Shown here: positions 39,674 to 51,620 of the stretch, one piece after another
How positions within the stretch are numbered: the stretch's first letter is position 1
How the letters are laid out: each line of letters begins with the position of its first letter
NCBI GenBank assembly: GCA_029207755.1
Contig: JARCOQ010000009.1
Location: 35,114,914-35,178,913 of the forward strand
Direction: 5' to 3'
Length of the DNA: 64,000 nucleotides
From: Chamaea fasciata
Taxonomy: Eukaryota; Chordata; Aves; Passeriformes; Sylviidae
The notes under the pieces: model-generated
Database searches by the model: none
What the model was told of the DNA's origin: nothing
Seen by the model: only the letters and a program-made list of their open reading frames with translations
Program-made: the position numbers and the translations under genes

Positions 39674-39722
39674 AAGGCTGGACTTGATCAACTTTGAGGT
39701 CTTTTCCAACCAAATGACTGTG
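39674..39722 (+). mobile_element. CR1 LINE 3'-end fragment, very short
   Basis: About 50 bp of sense CR1 tail: 'aaggctggacttgatcaac', then 'gaggtcttttccaacc'. It is short, so the call rests on this one diagnostic block. Confidence 0.55.
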
Positions 39723-41183
39723 TTAAACCCTTGGCTTGCCAAAGCAAATGACATCCTTGTTTCAGCAGTGGAATTTCTCCCAGGAAGGCTGGGAATTTGG
39801 GTCCGAACCAGAGGGTGACACCACTCAGAGCAGTCCCCACCTCCAGCAATCTTCCTCTTCACCATGCCTCTGGTGGTACCTATCCATCTCGGATACCTCA
39901 GTGCCTTTGGAGATGTTGCACGTGGCCAAGAGAAATTAAAATCTCTAAATCTGGTGGGAATTCAATCCTCCTTTCCCTGTATCACGTTATGCAGTGGTTT
40001 TTTGCTGCCTTCCTGACTGCAAACACCGAATATTCTGGGAACAACTGTGGTGCACGTTGGTGTACTGACACAAAGGGATCCTTGAGCCTCAATATATATC
40101 ATTATTTGGAAGACATTCCCTTTCCAGGATACCAGATCACTCCATGGAGGTGATGCAGTCTACAATTTTTAATACTTATGGCACTTCTGTTCCTCTAATT
40201 TCATTTAAAGCTGTTTTCCTCCTAGTTAAGTGTGACCTAATCTGTGGGGTTTTATTTCCCTCACTCTGTCAATCCCAGAGATACTCCTTAACATCAACAA
40301 AATTTTTACCTTGTGAGTAATTCATGAATAAGCTGGGGTTTTTTGGCCACATCTGGGCCAGCAGACAGGTAATGTGCTGTGTCACCATGGGATTTGAGAC
40401 AGCACGACTCAGCCCCATTGATCCAGTGCTCTCCATGTCAGGGCCCGAGTTCCCTCCCCCTCTGAACTGAGCCACCAGGTTTTTGGGATCCAGAGCGCCA
40501 GACAAGTTATGGGATGCACATGTGGTGTGGGTGCCCACCATGCCACGATTTCAAGGCAAGGTTTTTCCTTTCACACACAAAAATGTTTCCCTGTGGACGA
40601 AGTGATGAGATGCACAGCTGTGGATGCTGTGGAGAAGGGCTGGGGCTTGGATTAAAGCCCTTGGTGGGAGCAGAGCAAACAGCTCCCAAAGCCCAAGCTG
40701 CCCTCCACGCTCCCTGACATCTGTGGGGAGGAAAAAAAACTCATCTCTGCTGTATTCAGAGACTGGGAGACGTTTTTCCACAAACAGCGAGTTTGCTGAC
40801 AAACCGAGTTTCAGAAGAACTAAAATGATTGGACCAATTTGGCAAAACCTGGGGGAAAAGACTCAAAGTGCTGAAATGGCTGATGATTCTGGCATTTTCA
40901 AAACTGCCTCATTTCAGGAACGTTTAGATTTCTCCTTCAAGTTCTCTATTGGAAATGGCATGCAGATAAGACCGTGGGGAGGAGACAGGGTGACTGTCTG
41001 CCCTGAACAACACAAAGCCTGTGTAGAATTTAAGAAGAAACCCCAAAGAAAATATTTTGTTTGCTGTCCAGGCTTCCCCAACACCCACGCTTAGGCTGCC
41101 TGTTTTAAAAAGGGGATGAATATTTTGGACGTGGCTGGGAACATGCTGTTCCAGAAGGAAACCCCACGAAGCACAGCCCTTAC

Positions 41184-41312
41184 CGGAGGCGAGTTCTCGT
41201 AGACATTTGTGCTGTAGGGCAGGTTGATGAAGATGGGGTCCATGTCCTGCACGTCTGTGATGGTGATTGCCAGGTTGGCCAGAGTAGACAGCGGCTTGTT
41301 TTTATCTTGGTC
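41184..41312 (-). CDS. CDH23: Cadherin-23 exon: end of EC2, first residues of EC3
   Basis: Exon of 129 bp (43 codons), phase 0 at both ends. The acceptor is TTTTTTCAAG before 41312, and the donor at 41183 reads GTAAGG. It encodes DQDKNKPLSTLANLAITITD, then VQDMDPIFINLPYSTNVYENSPP. DVQDMDP is the EC2-EC3 linker. In this family the linker has DMD where most linkers have NDN, and I recall the same feature in mammalian CDH23. YEN gives the XEX glutamate of EC3. The acceptor uses AAG rather than CAG, which is weaker but preceded by a good pyrimidine tract. Confidence 0.95.
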
Positions 41313-41737
41313 CTTGAAAAAAGAAGGGGCAGGGAGGGGAGAGAAAGGATTTCTATCAGGAAAACAGAATTATTCAGCAGCATTAAATCTCTTGTGGTTG
41401 TACTTGGGGCAGGATTGCTGAATAGTGGAGGTAATCATCTCTTTTCCGAGCTACCTGCTGGAATTATTGTCCACTGCACCTCCCTCTAAGCTGAAATACA
41501 ATATGCATTTCATTGCAGCATCAGCTCTTTCAAATGAAGCAAACACCAATTTAGTTTTCATCACATTTTGAGTGAAAATACAGCAATGCTGTTCAACACC
41601 TACTTCAAAATGTAAATTCCTTCCTAATGCAGACACAGCCTAAGGTACCTCTGCACGATCAGACAGAGGTGCAGCAGTGGGTGCCAGCAGCCTCTCTCAT
41701 ACCCACAGTGCTGATGCCTTAACACAGTTTGGGCTCT

Positions 41738-42108
41738 GTCAGCTGAAGAGGAGGCTCTGGGAGACCTCAGAGCCCCTTCCAGTACCTAAAGGGGCTCCAA
41801 GAGAGCTGGAGAGGGACTTGGGACAAGGGCCTGGAGGGACAGGACAAGAGGAAATGGTTTCAAACCGAAAGAAGGTAGGATTAGATCATGTACTAGGAAG
41901 AAATTCCTGGCTGTCAGGGTGATGGTGAGTTTGCCCAGAGAAGCTGCGGATGCCCTTGGATCTCTTGCATTGTCCAAGGCCTGGTTCAATGGGGCTTGAA
42001 GCACCCCGGGATAGTGGAAGGTGTCCCTCCCCATGGTGGGGGGTTGGACTCAATGGTCTTTAAATGTCTCTTCCCACCTGAACCATTCCATGATTCCATG
42101 ATTCCACC
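41738..42108 (+). mobile_element. CR1 LINE 3'-end fragment, about 370 bp
   Basis: The longest uninterrupted sense CR1 tail in the window. It runs from 'agctgaagaggaggctctgg' through 'gacaggacaagaggaaatgg' and 'tagtggaaggtgtccctcc' to the terminal octamer-like repeat 'ccattccatgattccatgat'. Both the body and the species-typical tail are present, so this is a 5'-truncated insertion with an intact 3' end. Confidence 0.9.
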
Positions 42109-43117
42109 TCCTTTTCACTCCATCACATCCCACCAGGACAGAGCCTCGGGCTCTTTTCTGAGCGTGATCCTTCTCCAGCAGCCAGTGCCACAGCAGTAGG
42201 CACTGCCACAAGCTTCTCCTGCAGCCACTGGTTTTCTTGCTGAAGCCTTGTCCCATGGGTGCTCAAAAGTGACCCCAATGCCCCCAGTCCTCTGCTAAGG
42301 GCGGGAGTAAAGAAAGCACATGGCGGGAAGGGAATCAATATCTCCTCACCCCCAATCAGGCACTGTGCTGGAAGGTGACCATCAGAGGTTACCACACATT
42401 CCTCCAAAGCAGCTCTGAGCAGAGGCAAAGACTGATTGCCGGAAGATTAATGTTAATTTAAACTCTATTCAACAACTCTGCTTGTACATTATCCTCTTAA
42501 CCTGCAGGGCTCAGTGTCTGTGGCCTGGGTGGATGCTTATTTCAACTCTGCTGTTAGTGCCATCAGGTTGAAGTCCTTTGTTTCTTCAGATAATGTTCCT
42601 TCCCCTCCCCTTCACCTCTTAAATTTTGTTTAAGACATCACAGATAGCACTGAAAAAGCAAGCATGCTTCCAGTTTCCTTACTGGACTGTCCCTCCTGCT
42701 GTCCTTTCCAGCCTCTTTCTGTGCTTGCTGCCCTCATCCCTGGGATGGAACGAGTCCTGCTGTGCACCAGTGCTTCTCAGCAATCCCTGCAGCCACTCTG
42801 AACCCAGCATCACATCATTCCCCACTCTGGACCATGCAAACTGTTCATCAGGCAGGCAAAAATCTGCATTTGCTCTTCCAGCTCCTGCTACCTCTCATCC
42901 TTCCAGCTGGTGCACCTCTCATCCTTCTTTCCCAGCACAGCTTTGCCCTGGGGTTTCTCATCTCTTTTCTTCTAGGAATTAGTAGCACTGACCAAGCCAA
43001 GGAGATATTCCCACAGCTGCCATCCAGCCCAGTTCAGAGACAACATTTCAGTCCTTGGATTCCCTAAGCTGGAAATCACTGGATGCCAGGAGTGTATTGA
43101 GCAAGTAATAGGCTTCA

Positions 43118-43278
43118 CAGAAAAGCTGTGGCTGCCTCATTCCTGGAAGTGTTCAAGGCCAGGCTGGACAGGGCTTGTAGCAACCTGGGATAGTGGAAGG
43201 TGTCCCTGCCCATGGCAGAGGGCTGGGATGAACTGGGCTTTACAACTCCTTCCAACCCAAACCATTCTGGGATTCTAT
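43118..43278 (+). mobile_element. CR1 LINE 3'-end fragment
   Basis: Sense CR1 tail: 'aagctgtggctgcctcattc', then 'gtggaaggtgtccctgccc', ending 'accattctgggattctatg'. Confidence 0.88.
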
Positions 43279-44223
43279 GAAGTATCAGATATGTCCCCGT
43301 TTTATCTTTGCTGGGATACAGGGCCAGACGGAGCTGGATTGACCAAGCTGACACCACTGCATCCTTGAGGAAAGCAGAATCCTGGAAGAAAGTTACATTT
43401 CCATCAGGGACTGTGTTTGCTCCAACATTTTTCCACCTCCTAGACAGCTCAGTAACACATCCCAGGAAAGCGGGTCAGTGACAGACCCTGGCAAGGAAGT
43501 GAAAAACAGAGAGGCCCTCTTCCCACTGGAGTATTAAAAAAAAAACCAAAACAATGAGGCACATTTCAAAATAAAAAACAGAAAACCAAACAACAAAAGC
43601 CAAGTTTCTAGAGAAAATTCCACATCCTGGAACATGCAGGGCTCAGGCTGAAAGGCCGTGGCGTTTGCCCTGCAGTCCATGAGTGTCCGGGCTCCGTGCT
43701 GTGAAGAGCGAAGCACAGCCCTCCGTGTCCTCCTGACATTTGTGCTTTTGCATCAAGACAATGATCTTGATTAAATCACATGCTTCAAGAGCTCTAGCCA
43801 GCTGCCTGGAGGGGGCAGAGAGGGTTTTTCCCCCCCCCCTCCTGAGCGTGGAGTTGGGCAGAGGTACTGTAGGGCTGAATCTCACCTTCCTCTTGCGTGT
43901 GAGCTGGGGAAGGAGCCACTATCCAGAGCTCCAGCCTGTGTGCTCCTCCACATTCTCCAGCTCTCTCTAGGCTGAACACCAGGGACTGAACACCCATTCA
44001 CATGGGGCCTGGATTTGCCATGGCGGACTCATCTCCCAGGTATCCCCTCCCAGTGTGATGGCATTGACTGTAATTAAGACCATGGTTTCTCCTCTGTCCA
44101 CCAAAATTTTAACTCTTGATGTCTGGACTTAATACAGGTGAATCCACTTGTAATAAACCACAGTGTACAAGGAACGAGTCTGGAGGATTCAATATACCAA
44201 AGACACCAAGAATATACCAAGAC

Positions 44224-44422
44224 ATCACTCAGAGGGTGGTGAGACACTGGCATGGGTTGCCCAGAGAAGCTGTGGATGTAATTCCATCCCTGGAAGTGTT
44301 CCAGGCCTGGTTGGATGGGGCTTGGGGCAACCTGGTCTAGCAGAAGGCGCCCCTGCCCAAGGCAGGGGGTTGGAATGGGATGGTCTTTAAAGTGCCTGAC
44401 CCAAACCATCCTGTGACTCCGT
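44224..44422 (+). mobile_element. CR1 LINE 3'-end fragment
   Basis: Sense CR1 tail: 'cagagggtggtgagacactg', then 'gttgcccagagaagctgtgg', ending 'accatcctgtgactcc'. It ends about 260 bp from the CDH23 exon at 44686. Confidence 0.88.
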
Positions 44423-44685
44423 AAGTGGCCTGTACACCCTGTACTGGGTTTCATCACCCAGCAGCTGGTCCCCTTCCTGCAGAAGTCCTTGACATGTGTG
44501 AGATGCTGTAGGAGAGGTGCAGCCATTCTCCACAGCCACGTGAAACCACCTATGTTGCACTGGTGCAACAATACCTTGCTAAGCAGAAAATGCTGGATGT
44601 GCTTGAAAGAAGACTTGCTGGAGCAGGGCAATAATATAACCCCCAGACAACACCTGCAGCCTGCAGCTGCCAGGGTAACACTCAC

Positions 44686-44880
44686 CGTGGCGTTCACCTG
44701 GAGCTGGTAGGCCTGAGTGACTTCGTAGTCCAGCTCCCGGATCACTGACACAATGCCACGGCCGCTGTCGATGGCAAAGAAGTTGGAAGGGGGCTGGAAG
44801 GAGTAAAGCACGCTGCCTCCCGCCCCCTGGTCCGGGTCCGTGGCATTCACGATGAAAATCGGAGTGCCCACAGGGGTATT
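44686..44880 (-). CDS. CDH23: Cadherin-23 exon: first two thirds of EC2
   Basis: Exon of 195 bp (65 codons), phase 0 at both ends. It is the most 5' exon of the gene in this window. The acceptor is TTTTTTATCTCCAG before 44880, and the donor at 44685 reads GTGAGT. The translation starts NTPVGTPIFIVNATDPD and ends ELDYEVTQAYQLQVNAT. DPD is the DXD calcium motif of EC2 and LDYE its DRE-type motif. The XEX glutamate of EC2 would be the last codon of the preceding exon, outside the window. Two NAT sequons are present. Repeats EC1 and EC2 of CDH23 form the overlapped 'handshake' with protocadherin-15 in the inner-ear tip link, so this exon encodes part of that interface. Identity to mammalian CDH23, as I recall it, is very high. 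Confidence 0.96.
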
Positions 44881-46547
44881 CTGGAGATAAAAAATAAGTA
44901 TCAGTAACGTTGCGCGGTATTTTCACATCAAACGTACCTCAGCAATTTCCTTTTCCCACCAGCAGTGATATCCAGAGACCCAGCAACTCCAGTCCTGTAT
45001 TTCCAGGACATTCATAAATTACACAGCTGTATTCTCTATTACAGTATTGCAGGGCCTATAATAGTTGTTACACACTTATAATAATGGTTATCCAGCTGTG
45101 GTCAAGATGGCACCGTTACAAATCCCCGTTTTTCCCAGACATCCCAACTTCCCAGAAAAATTGCTCTCTTTGCTGAAACTTGTTTTTTGCCCAAAGGCAC
45201 TTTTATTTTTGATGCTGACTCCCTCACTGTTTTCACCACAAAGTATTAAATATAGGAGAGCTTTAAAAAAATAAGGGGAAATTGAAAAAAAGGAAAGGCA
45301 TTAAATGCAACACAGAACTTCACGTAAAAGTCAAAGTTGTAGTTTCCACAGCAACTACAACCTGGCCCGATTAACGCAGGCATGAACAGTTCCATCGTCA
45401 TAAATCTGGAACTAATCTACATGCATAAAATATGCAGCTGAGTGCACAAAATCAGCAATGGCAAGTGCAGTTTGGCACTTCTTATTGTTTAACTCCACAG
45501 CGGGGAGAACAATTATCCATTTTTGGTGGAACAGCTGCATGTTCCTATGCAAATCTTAAAATGCATATTCTTGTCTCTCCCTAAAGGCACGAGCACAGAC
45601 TGCCAGCAAAAAGGCTCTGCCGGGGGTCCAGGTACACACGACACCTTGGGCGTGTCCCTTTGCCTGTGACACAATCAAAAGGGTTGACAAGGACCTAAAC
45701 CCTGAAAGGGGACACAGCAAAGGTCAGAAGCGAGACCTGACAGAGGCTGGTCATGGCCAGGTGGGATAACAAGGATTATTCCTGGAAACCTCGCTCCAGG
45801 TCTCTGTGTTTTATTGTTAACTCCTTTTGTATCAAATCATTCGCCCTCAGCTTGCAGAGGAGTCTCCTGAAGTGCTGAGAGGATGGAAGGGAGGTTGGAG
45901 GAGAGGCAGAACTTAGAAGATGGGGCACTGCTTCCAAGAAAATCCTTGGTCAAAGCTGCGAAACAAAGCGAGCCATTTCCAGGATTTTTTTTCAGGAACC
46001 ACGGGGCTTGCACTAAACCAAAGGTTGTCCCAGTCAACACTTCTACTAGAAAAATATAGGAAAACAGGGCTCCACACTAGGGAATCTCATTTAACCAGCT
46101 TAATGCTGGGTGATGGCACCAGCACAGAACCAAAGAACCCAAATTTTCCTGGTTAAGGCTCAGGCCAGCAGAAATTTGCCCTCAAGGCAGGTGGCAGGAT
46201 TTGGTACAAGGGAGCAGGGAGCCCAGGGCACACTCTGCAACTCACACTGATGAACCCAGGCTCAGGACACTCATCCCACCCTCACGCCCCCTGCCCTTGT
46301 ACACAGGCACACGGCACAGCAGGGACACCGACACCCAAGCTCACCTCCAGCAAAATGCCCCTTTCCTCACATCAGAGTCACTTCTGCCAAAGTGCAAGAG
46401 GTTGCAGCTCCCACTTAGGTTTTCCATTTCCTTTCTTTTTTTTTTCCCCCTCCTCTAAATCAAGCTGCACTAGAAAGCCTCGCAGGGCATGGCCTGAGGA
46501 TTATTTTTTAAAGCGCCTTCAAGTTTTTTGGTGATCAGAAGTCACGA

Positions 46548-46700
46548 AAGCATAGAAGATATAGCTGGAAGGGACCTGAGAGGAGAGACCTGTCCCCTGT
46601 GCTTCACCTAAATCATTCCCATCCTGAAAGCCTTCTAGCACTGGAGACACCACATCCTCCCCAGCACATCTGACCCGGAATTTTGCTGCCCTTTGCTTTT
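46548..46700 (-). mobile_element. Possible old CR1 relic
   Basis: The block 'agctggaagggacctgag' after 'gcatagaagatat' resembles a degraded reverse CR1 tail, but the following bases do not match the other copies well. It could also be an older LINE or SINE, or chance similarity. Confidence 0.3.
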
Positions 46701-47964
46701 CAGCTGCTCATTTTCTTGAAGGCTTAACCCAGCCCTGCCGCTGTGTAAACCCTTGACTTCGTGCCACACACTCAGCACCTTAATCCTGGCTTGGGCATTT
46801 AAACTGTTCAGGAGCCAGGATTTTGTCAGCTGGGGGGTGTGTTGGGTGAAGCAGCCCTTCATGGGCAGCTGTGGTGGGTATTTGTTTTCCGAGCACTCCT
46901 AAAACACCTTCTCAGACAACACTAGAGCATCTCCCCAGCCCCTCTTTGGGGCTACCTGCCTCCCCCAAGGCACCACCACTGGGAGCAGCCCCAGAGCATC
47001 CCACAGCCCTCCTGCTGCTGCTGCCAGGGCACTGCTTCCACCACCTCACTCCACACCCTCCAACAACTCCACTTCCTTCCAGAGCTGCCGGCGTACCAAT
47101 GTCACAACACAGAGCATTACAAATTAACCACTCATGGAGAGAGGAAGAGTAAAAGCAGATTCAGGGTTGCGCTGAAGGGTCTGGGCTACATTGCCCTGGG
47201 AATAATAATATTCATAAGGATAAAGCTAGCCTTGATGAATATGTTTCCCCTCCTTTTTAAGTGCCCCCAGCCACAGCTTTTAACATGCAAATCCGCTCTG
47301 GTCACCCGTGATTACGGGTCTGCTCTCGGCTGGCTGTGAGAGAGGAGAGCTTGATTTCCCCCGCATTGTACTCCATACAATAGCCCCAAAGCAGGCTTTG
47401 AAGGGAGTTCATCTCCTGGTCCTTCCAAAGGAGAAGCTGCCTGGAGGGGACACGGAGGTCACCAGCTTTGGTGCTGTCAGCTCCAGGCTCTGCAGACGCC
47501 AGCGGGTGATTTCCCTGGCTTTATCCTTGTTTTACAGCTTCGCTCACCAGCTCCCTTCCTCGGCCAGGACAGCAAGAGCCATGCAAGCAGGGGGATCAGT
47601 TCTGGACAAAGATCTGGCCCTGGGAATCAGTCATGGACATCAACACCAAAGCTTCTGAGGGGCTGTGAGGGACGCCAGGGCCGGATGACGAGCATGGGCA
47701 CATGAGCCAAGCACAGGCCGAGTGAATTTATGAGGGAAGCAGAAGGGCTTCCAGGCAACACGAGGAGTGTTACAGGAAGCAGAGCAGCATGGACGCAGAG
47801 AGGGAAATCACTGATTCTGCCCCAGATGCACAGGTCAGTGCGAATATTTCACTACCAAACACACACCCTCACGCTCAACAGCTCACAGGGGAGAGGATGC
47901 AGCCCCATGAGGAGTGCCCTGGGTAATGCATCTTTTTTCTTTTTTTCCACAGCTCAGATGCAAG

Positions 47965-47995
<31 letters not shown>

Positions 47996-47997
47996 AA
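47965..47997. repeat. C21 followed by A12
   Basis: Twenty-one C run directly into twelve A, then AT. This is a strong polypyrimidine/polypurine switch. Such tracts are hard to sequence, so their lengths are uncertain. Confidence 0.9.
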
Positions 47998-49210
47998 TAA
48001 AATCCCCAAACCAGCAAAACCAGCTGTAGGGTGAAGACATTCCATGTCAACAATCCTCCAGGGAAAAAGGTCTCATCAGTGCTCATGTCCGGGCAGGCAC
48101 AGCCAGGACCCAGTGGAATTTTAAGGCCATTTGCCTTATAAAGCATAAAAAGTATGTCTTTAAAATCCTCTTGCATTTCTGGGTCAAACGGGCTGAAGAT
48201 ATTCCTCAGCAGGAAGCTGACGTCTTTATTTCTCAGAAGCTTTGGCCCATCATCTAAACAATGAAGCAAAAACATCTGGATAAACACAAGAGCCTGGGGC
48301 TTGTGTTTGATGGTAAATCACCGGGCAGAGGACACAAACCAGGGAGATGCCTTTGGAAAACCCTGTGCTGGATCATGTTTCTGTCTTTACAGCATTTGGT
48401 CCATTTATAGCACTCTTCTGCATATCCTTCGTGGTTTTTCTTCATTAACAATGACTAATTGTGGTTATGCTTATCTCACCAACAGGCAAAAATAACAAAA
48501 TCTATTTTTCTTGTCTGGGCAGACAACAGCCTACAGGTGCTCATGGCAAACAGGTGAGCTTCCTACACGAGTTGCCAACTTCTGTCGTTTTTTAAAGCTT
48601 TCAGCTCTCTGCTGCAGCGGTGTGAGATGGAGGCTTCATTCACTACAGAAAAAAGAACTGGTGACAAAACTGTGTCATGTCATTAAATCTTTGTTACGAC
48701 GCCAGCAGATGTGAGATTAAAAATAAACATGCAGACAGATGCCGCCTGTTGGGGGGGAAGAGGAGGACAAACAGGAGTGGGATCTGCTCCTGACCTGTCT
48801 CCAGCTCCCCATCTTTCATCTGGCAGCTCAGCAGGAGCAGCTCCAGGAATTAAAGGGTTCTGGGGTGCTAAGTAGTGAGGCCGTTTGTGCCGCCCTTATT
48901 TTGCAATAAGTGAGTAAGAAAAGTTCAAACTGTTCAAAAACCAAAACGTATTGGAAGAAGTTTGGGGGGGAGGGGGTGTCCAAAAAGAAATACTGAACCA
49001 TAATGCAAGACCCTCAACACTAAATCATAAGGAGACTGCTCTGTTCCAGTGGATCCCCAGCAGGAGGGACAGGTTTGTGTTAAAATAAGGAATGAACAAC
49101 CCTAAAATCCCTGTTCAAAGGTGGAAGGATGTTGCTGAACAAGGGGGAGGCAGAGGAGAGACCAGGACTTTGCCTCTCCCTGAGTGGTGCAGAAGTGAGC
49201 AATCACAAAT

Positions 49211-49510
49211 AATCACAGGATCACAGAATGAGTCCGACCACAGTGGGTGTTCAGGTCCCACCTTCCTGCTTTGGCAGGGACATCCCACAGCACAAGACAC
49301 AGGATTGTGACCAGAGGGTTCTGGGATATCCCCAGAGAGGGACACTCCACACCCTCTCTGGACAATCTGTTCCAGTGCTCGGTGACTGCCCAGGACAGTT
49401 CTTCCTCCTGTTAAGGTGGAACTTCCCGTGCGTCAGTTTTTTGCCTCTTGTCCTGTTGCTGGGCCCCATAGCTCTATCCTCCTGATGTCCTCCCAGGAAA
49501 TTGTGTTTCC
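49211..49510 (-). mobile_element. CR1 LINE 3'-end fragment
   Basis: Reverse-oriented CR1 tail of about 300 bp. It opens 'atcacaggatcacagaatg', contains 'caatctgttccagtgctc' and 'cttgtcctgttgctggg', and ends near 'ctcctgatgtcctcccag'. It is more diverged than its neighbours in the first 80 bases. Confidence 0.82.
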
Positions 49511-49901
49511 ACTCCCAAAGCTGTGATGGGATGGCCCAAGCAGAGCTCACCACAACAAACAGCTCCCCCGGGCTGTCACCTCCCGTGTGACCTCAGCATG
49601 AGTTACCAGACACAGATGTGCCCTGTTAACCCTCACAGCTGGGGCACCAAAGCCTTATGTAACATTCTCTACAAAAGGGAAATTAAGGCTGAAGAAGAGG
49701 TTACCAAAATGGGACTTTTAAAATATTTACACCTCACTCTCTGGGCACACCAGTAGTCTTTCATATCTTTAATATCTTCTTACGAACCCTCTTATAATAT
49801 GCATTACTAATAACATTTTGGGTGGATGCTGCCCCGAAGGTGATATGGCAATACAGAGCAGAAGACAATCCAGAGGAGATGCCCTCTCTGGGGTCACAAT
49901 G

Positions 49902-49998
49902 TGAGCAACCTGGGACAGTGGAGAGTGTCCCTATCCATAGCAGGGGGTTAGAACTAGATGGCCTTTAAGGTCCCTTCCAATCCAAACTATTCCACGAT
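49902..49998 (+). mobile_element. CR1 LINE 3'-end fragment
   Basis: Sense CR1 tail: 'gagcaacctgggacagtgg', then 'agatggcctttaaggtccc', ending 'aaactattccacgatg'. It is separate from the CR1 piece that starts about 90 bp later. Confidence 0.85.
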
Positions 49999-50084
49999 GT
50001 GTCCAACCAGGCAGGTTACATGGCTGCAGCTGAACACGAGGGACACCTGAAAAAAGTCAGAGCACCACCTCCTCTTGTCTGCCA

Positions 50085-50157
50085 CCAAACGTTCCTCTCA
50101 AGTCGTGCCAGGGAATGTGTTTAGATTGAATAGCAAGAAAATTTTTTCATGGAAAGC
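50085..50157 (+). mobile_element. CR1 LINE fragment, left half of an interrupted copy
   Basis: CR1 sense sequence from 'tctcaagtcgtgccaggg' to 'tttttcatggaaag', which in intact copies is followed directly by the block found at 51984. The last five bases (AAAGC, 50153-50157) form the left target-site duplication of the LTR that interrupts it. The right half is at 51984-52160. Confidence 0.85.
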
Positions 50158-50487
50158 TGTCATGGTTTGACACTGGTCAAACACCAGGCACCCATGAAAG
50201 CCACTCACCCTCCTCTGCCACAGCTGGGCAGAGGAGAGAAAAATTTAAATGCAGGGTTCACGAGTTGAGATAAGGACTAGGAGCAAACACTCCGAGGGCA
50301 AAACAGGCTCAACTTAGAAGTACAAAGTGAATTTATTACTACCAAAATCAGAAGAGGATAATGAGAAGTAAAATAAGTCCTTAGAAAACACCTTTTCTTC
50401 CCCCAGCCCCTCCCTCCTTCCCACTGACAGAGCAGGGAGACAGGGTGTGGAGGGGGGTTCTCCTCAGGGAGAGGAGTTCTTCTCCTG

Positions 50488-51215
50488 TGTCTCAGTTTGA
50501 AAGACAGGTAAGGAGGGGCAGGGCCTCCCTTCGAATTATTATACTTTAGAAAATTAAAGGGGCTCTCAGGCAGAGGTATGGGAATAGGAATAGCAATTCT
50601 TCACTAGTATGGATAACAAAGGCAAACAAACAACAACTACTACAGCATTAATAACAAACAGAACCAGGAGCCTCGAGGGGCTTTTTTTCACAAAGCCTGG
50701 GGCAGTCCAATCTCTTGGGACTCCGAGAGCACCAAGCTGGAAGGGCGGAAACATCCCGGGCTGGTGGGTGATCAGAAGCTCGCGGTGACAGCTGGAACGT
50801 CAGGGATGTCCCGGGTGGCCGGGGCAGGGCCCCAGAGCAGCAAAACCCCTCAAGGCCGTGCCGAAGGAACAAGGAACGGCGGTGTTGGGACAGGCCCGGC
50901 CCAGCAGGGCAGCAGGAGGCGAGCTCGGCGTTCCGGGGCCCACGAACAGACGGTGGGAGATTTTCTCAGGACCGGACCCGGCTGGGACAGCGAACTCCTC
51001 CCGCAGCAAGCAGCAGCCTGCCCGCGCCCTCTCCGAGGTGACGCTGAGAGCGAGAGAGCCAAGCTGCCCCCAGCCTTGCCCTGATCTCCCCCTTCTGACT
51101 TTTGGCCACCTCTTTGTTTTGGTCGTGCACCCTTAAGCACCCAGCACTTAATCTCCGAGTAACTTATAGGGAAAAATCCTTTAGAGTAAATAAGGAACAA
51201 ACCTAAGCCCCAACA
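50488..51215 (-). mobile_element. Second LTR nested inside the outer LTR
   Basis: 728 bp bounded by TG...CA, flanked by TCCTG (50483-50487) and CCCTG (51216-51220), a 5-bp duplication with one mismatch. The related LTR at 1-654 runs straight across the corresponding point, so this segment is an insertion and not part of the outer element. The minus-strand reading starts TGTTGGGGCTTAGG and ends with a TTTCAAACTGAGACA terminus, which I recall from passerine LTRs. The middle (about 50800-51060) is GC- and CpG-rich. An open frame of 306 codons on the minus strand (50850-51770) runs through both elements and has no recognisable protein domain. Confidence 0.75.
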
Positions 51216-51500
51216 CCCTGCTACGCTATGGGGTCCCTCCCGTGGGAGACAGTTCTCCATGAACTTCTCCAGTGTGGATCCACTCTCCCCAGTAGCAGTC
51301 CTCCCAAAACTGCTGCAACGTGAGTCCCTCCCACAGGCACACAGTCCTCCCAAAACCGCTGCGGCGTGGGTCACTTTTCCACGGGGTGCAGCTCTCCAAG
51401 GACAGGCTGCTCCAGCCTGGGAGCAGGACCCTCTCTCCACCGGGTCTCCCACTGGATCACAGCCTCCTCCAGGCATCACCTGCTCCAGCCTGGGCACATC

Positions 51501-51620
51501 CCCCGTGGATCCCCATGGGCTGTGGGTGGATCTCTGCATCACCCGTGGATCCCCATGAGCTGTGGATGAATCTCTGCATCCCCCATGGATCCCCATGGGC
51601 TGCAGGGGCACAGCTGCTTC
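51501..51620. repeat. 40-bp tandem repeat inside the outer LTR
   Basis: Three consecutive 40-bp units begin at 51501, 51541 and 51581. The first two differ at about five positions and the third diverges in its second half. Each carries a 'gtggatccccatg'-like core. This region is absent from the related LTR at 1-654. Confidence 0.8.

Larger units (their letters stand above)
35233..41183 (-). other. CDH23: CDH23 intron, 6.0 kb
   Basis: Intron with donor GTAAGG at 41183 and acceptor CCCCAG. It contains two CR1 fragments (38391-38650 and 39674-39722), an AT-rich patch (36633-36727), a G14 tract (39025-39038) and a short GGA run near 35688-35702. No other exon or RNA gene was seen. Confidence 0.88.
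41313..44685 (-). other. CDH23: CDH23 intron, 3.4 kb
   Basis: Intron with donor GTGAGT at 44685 and acceptor TTCAAG. Three separate CR1 fragments lie in it (41738-42108, 43118-43278 and 44224-44422), all in the orientation opposite to CDH23. The rest carries no recognised feature. Confidence 0.88.

Noticed and set aside
44074..44685. Extension of the EC2 exon frame downstream for another 200 codons
   Set aside because: After VNAT the residues lose cadherin character and pass through a CR1 relic. A consensus GTGAGT donor at 44685 and the matching next exon at 41312 show that this is intron.
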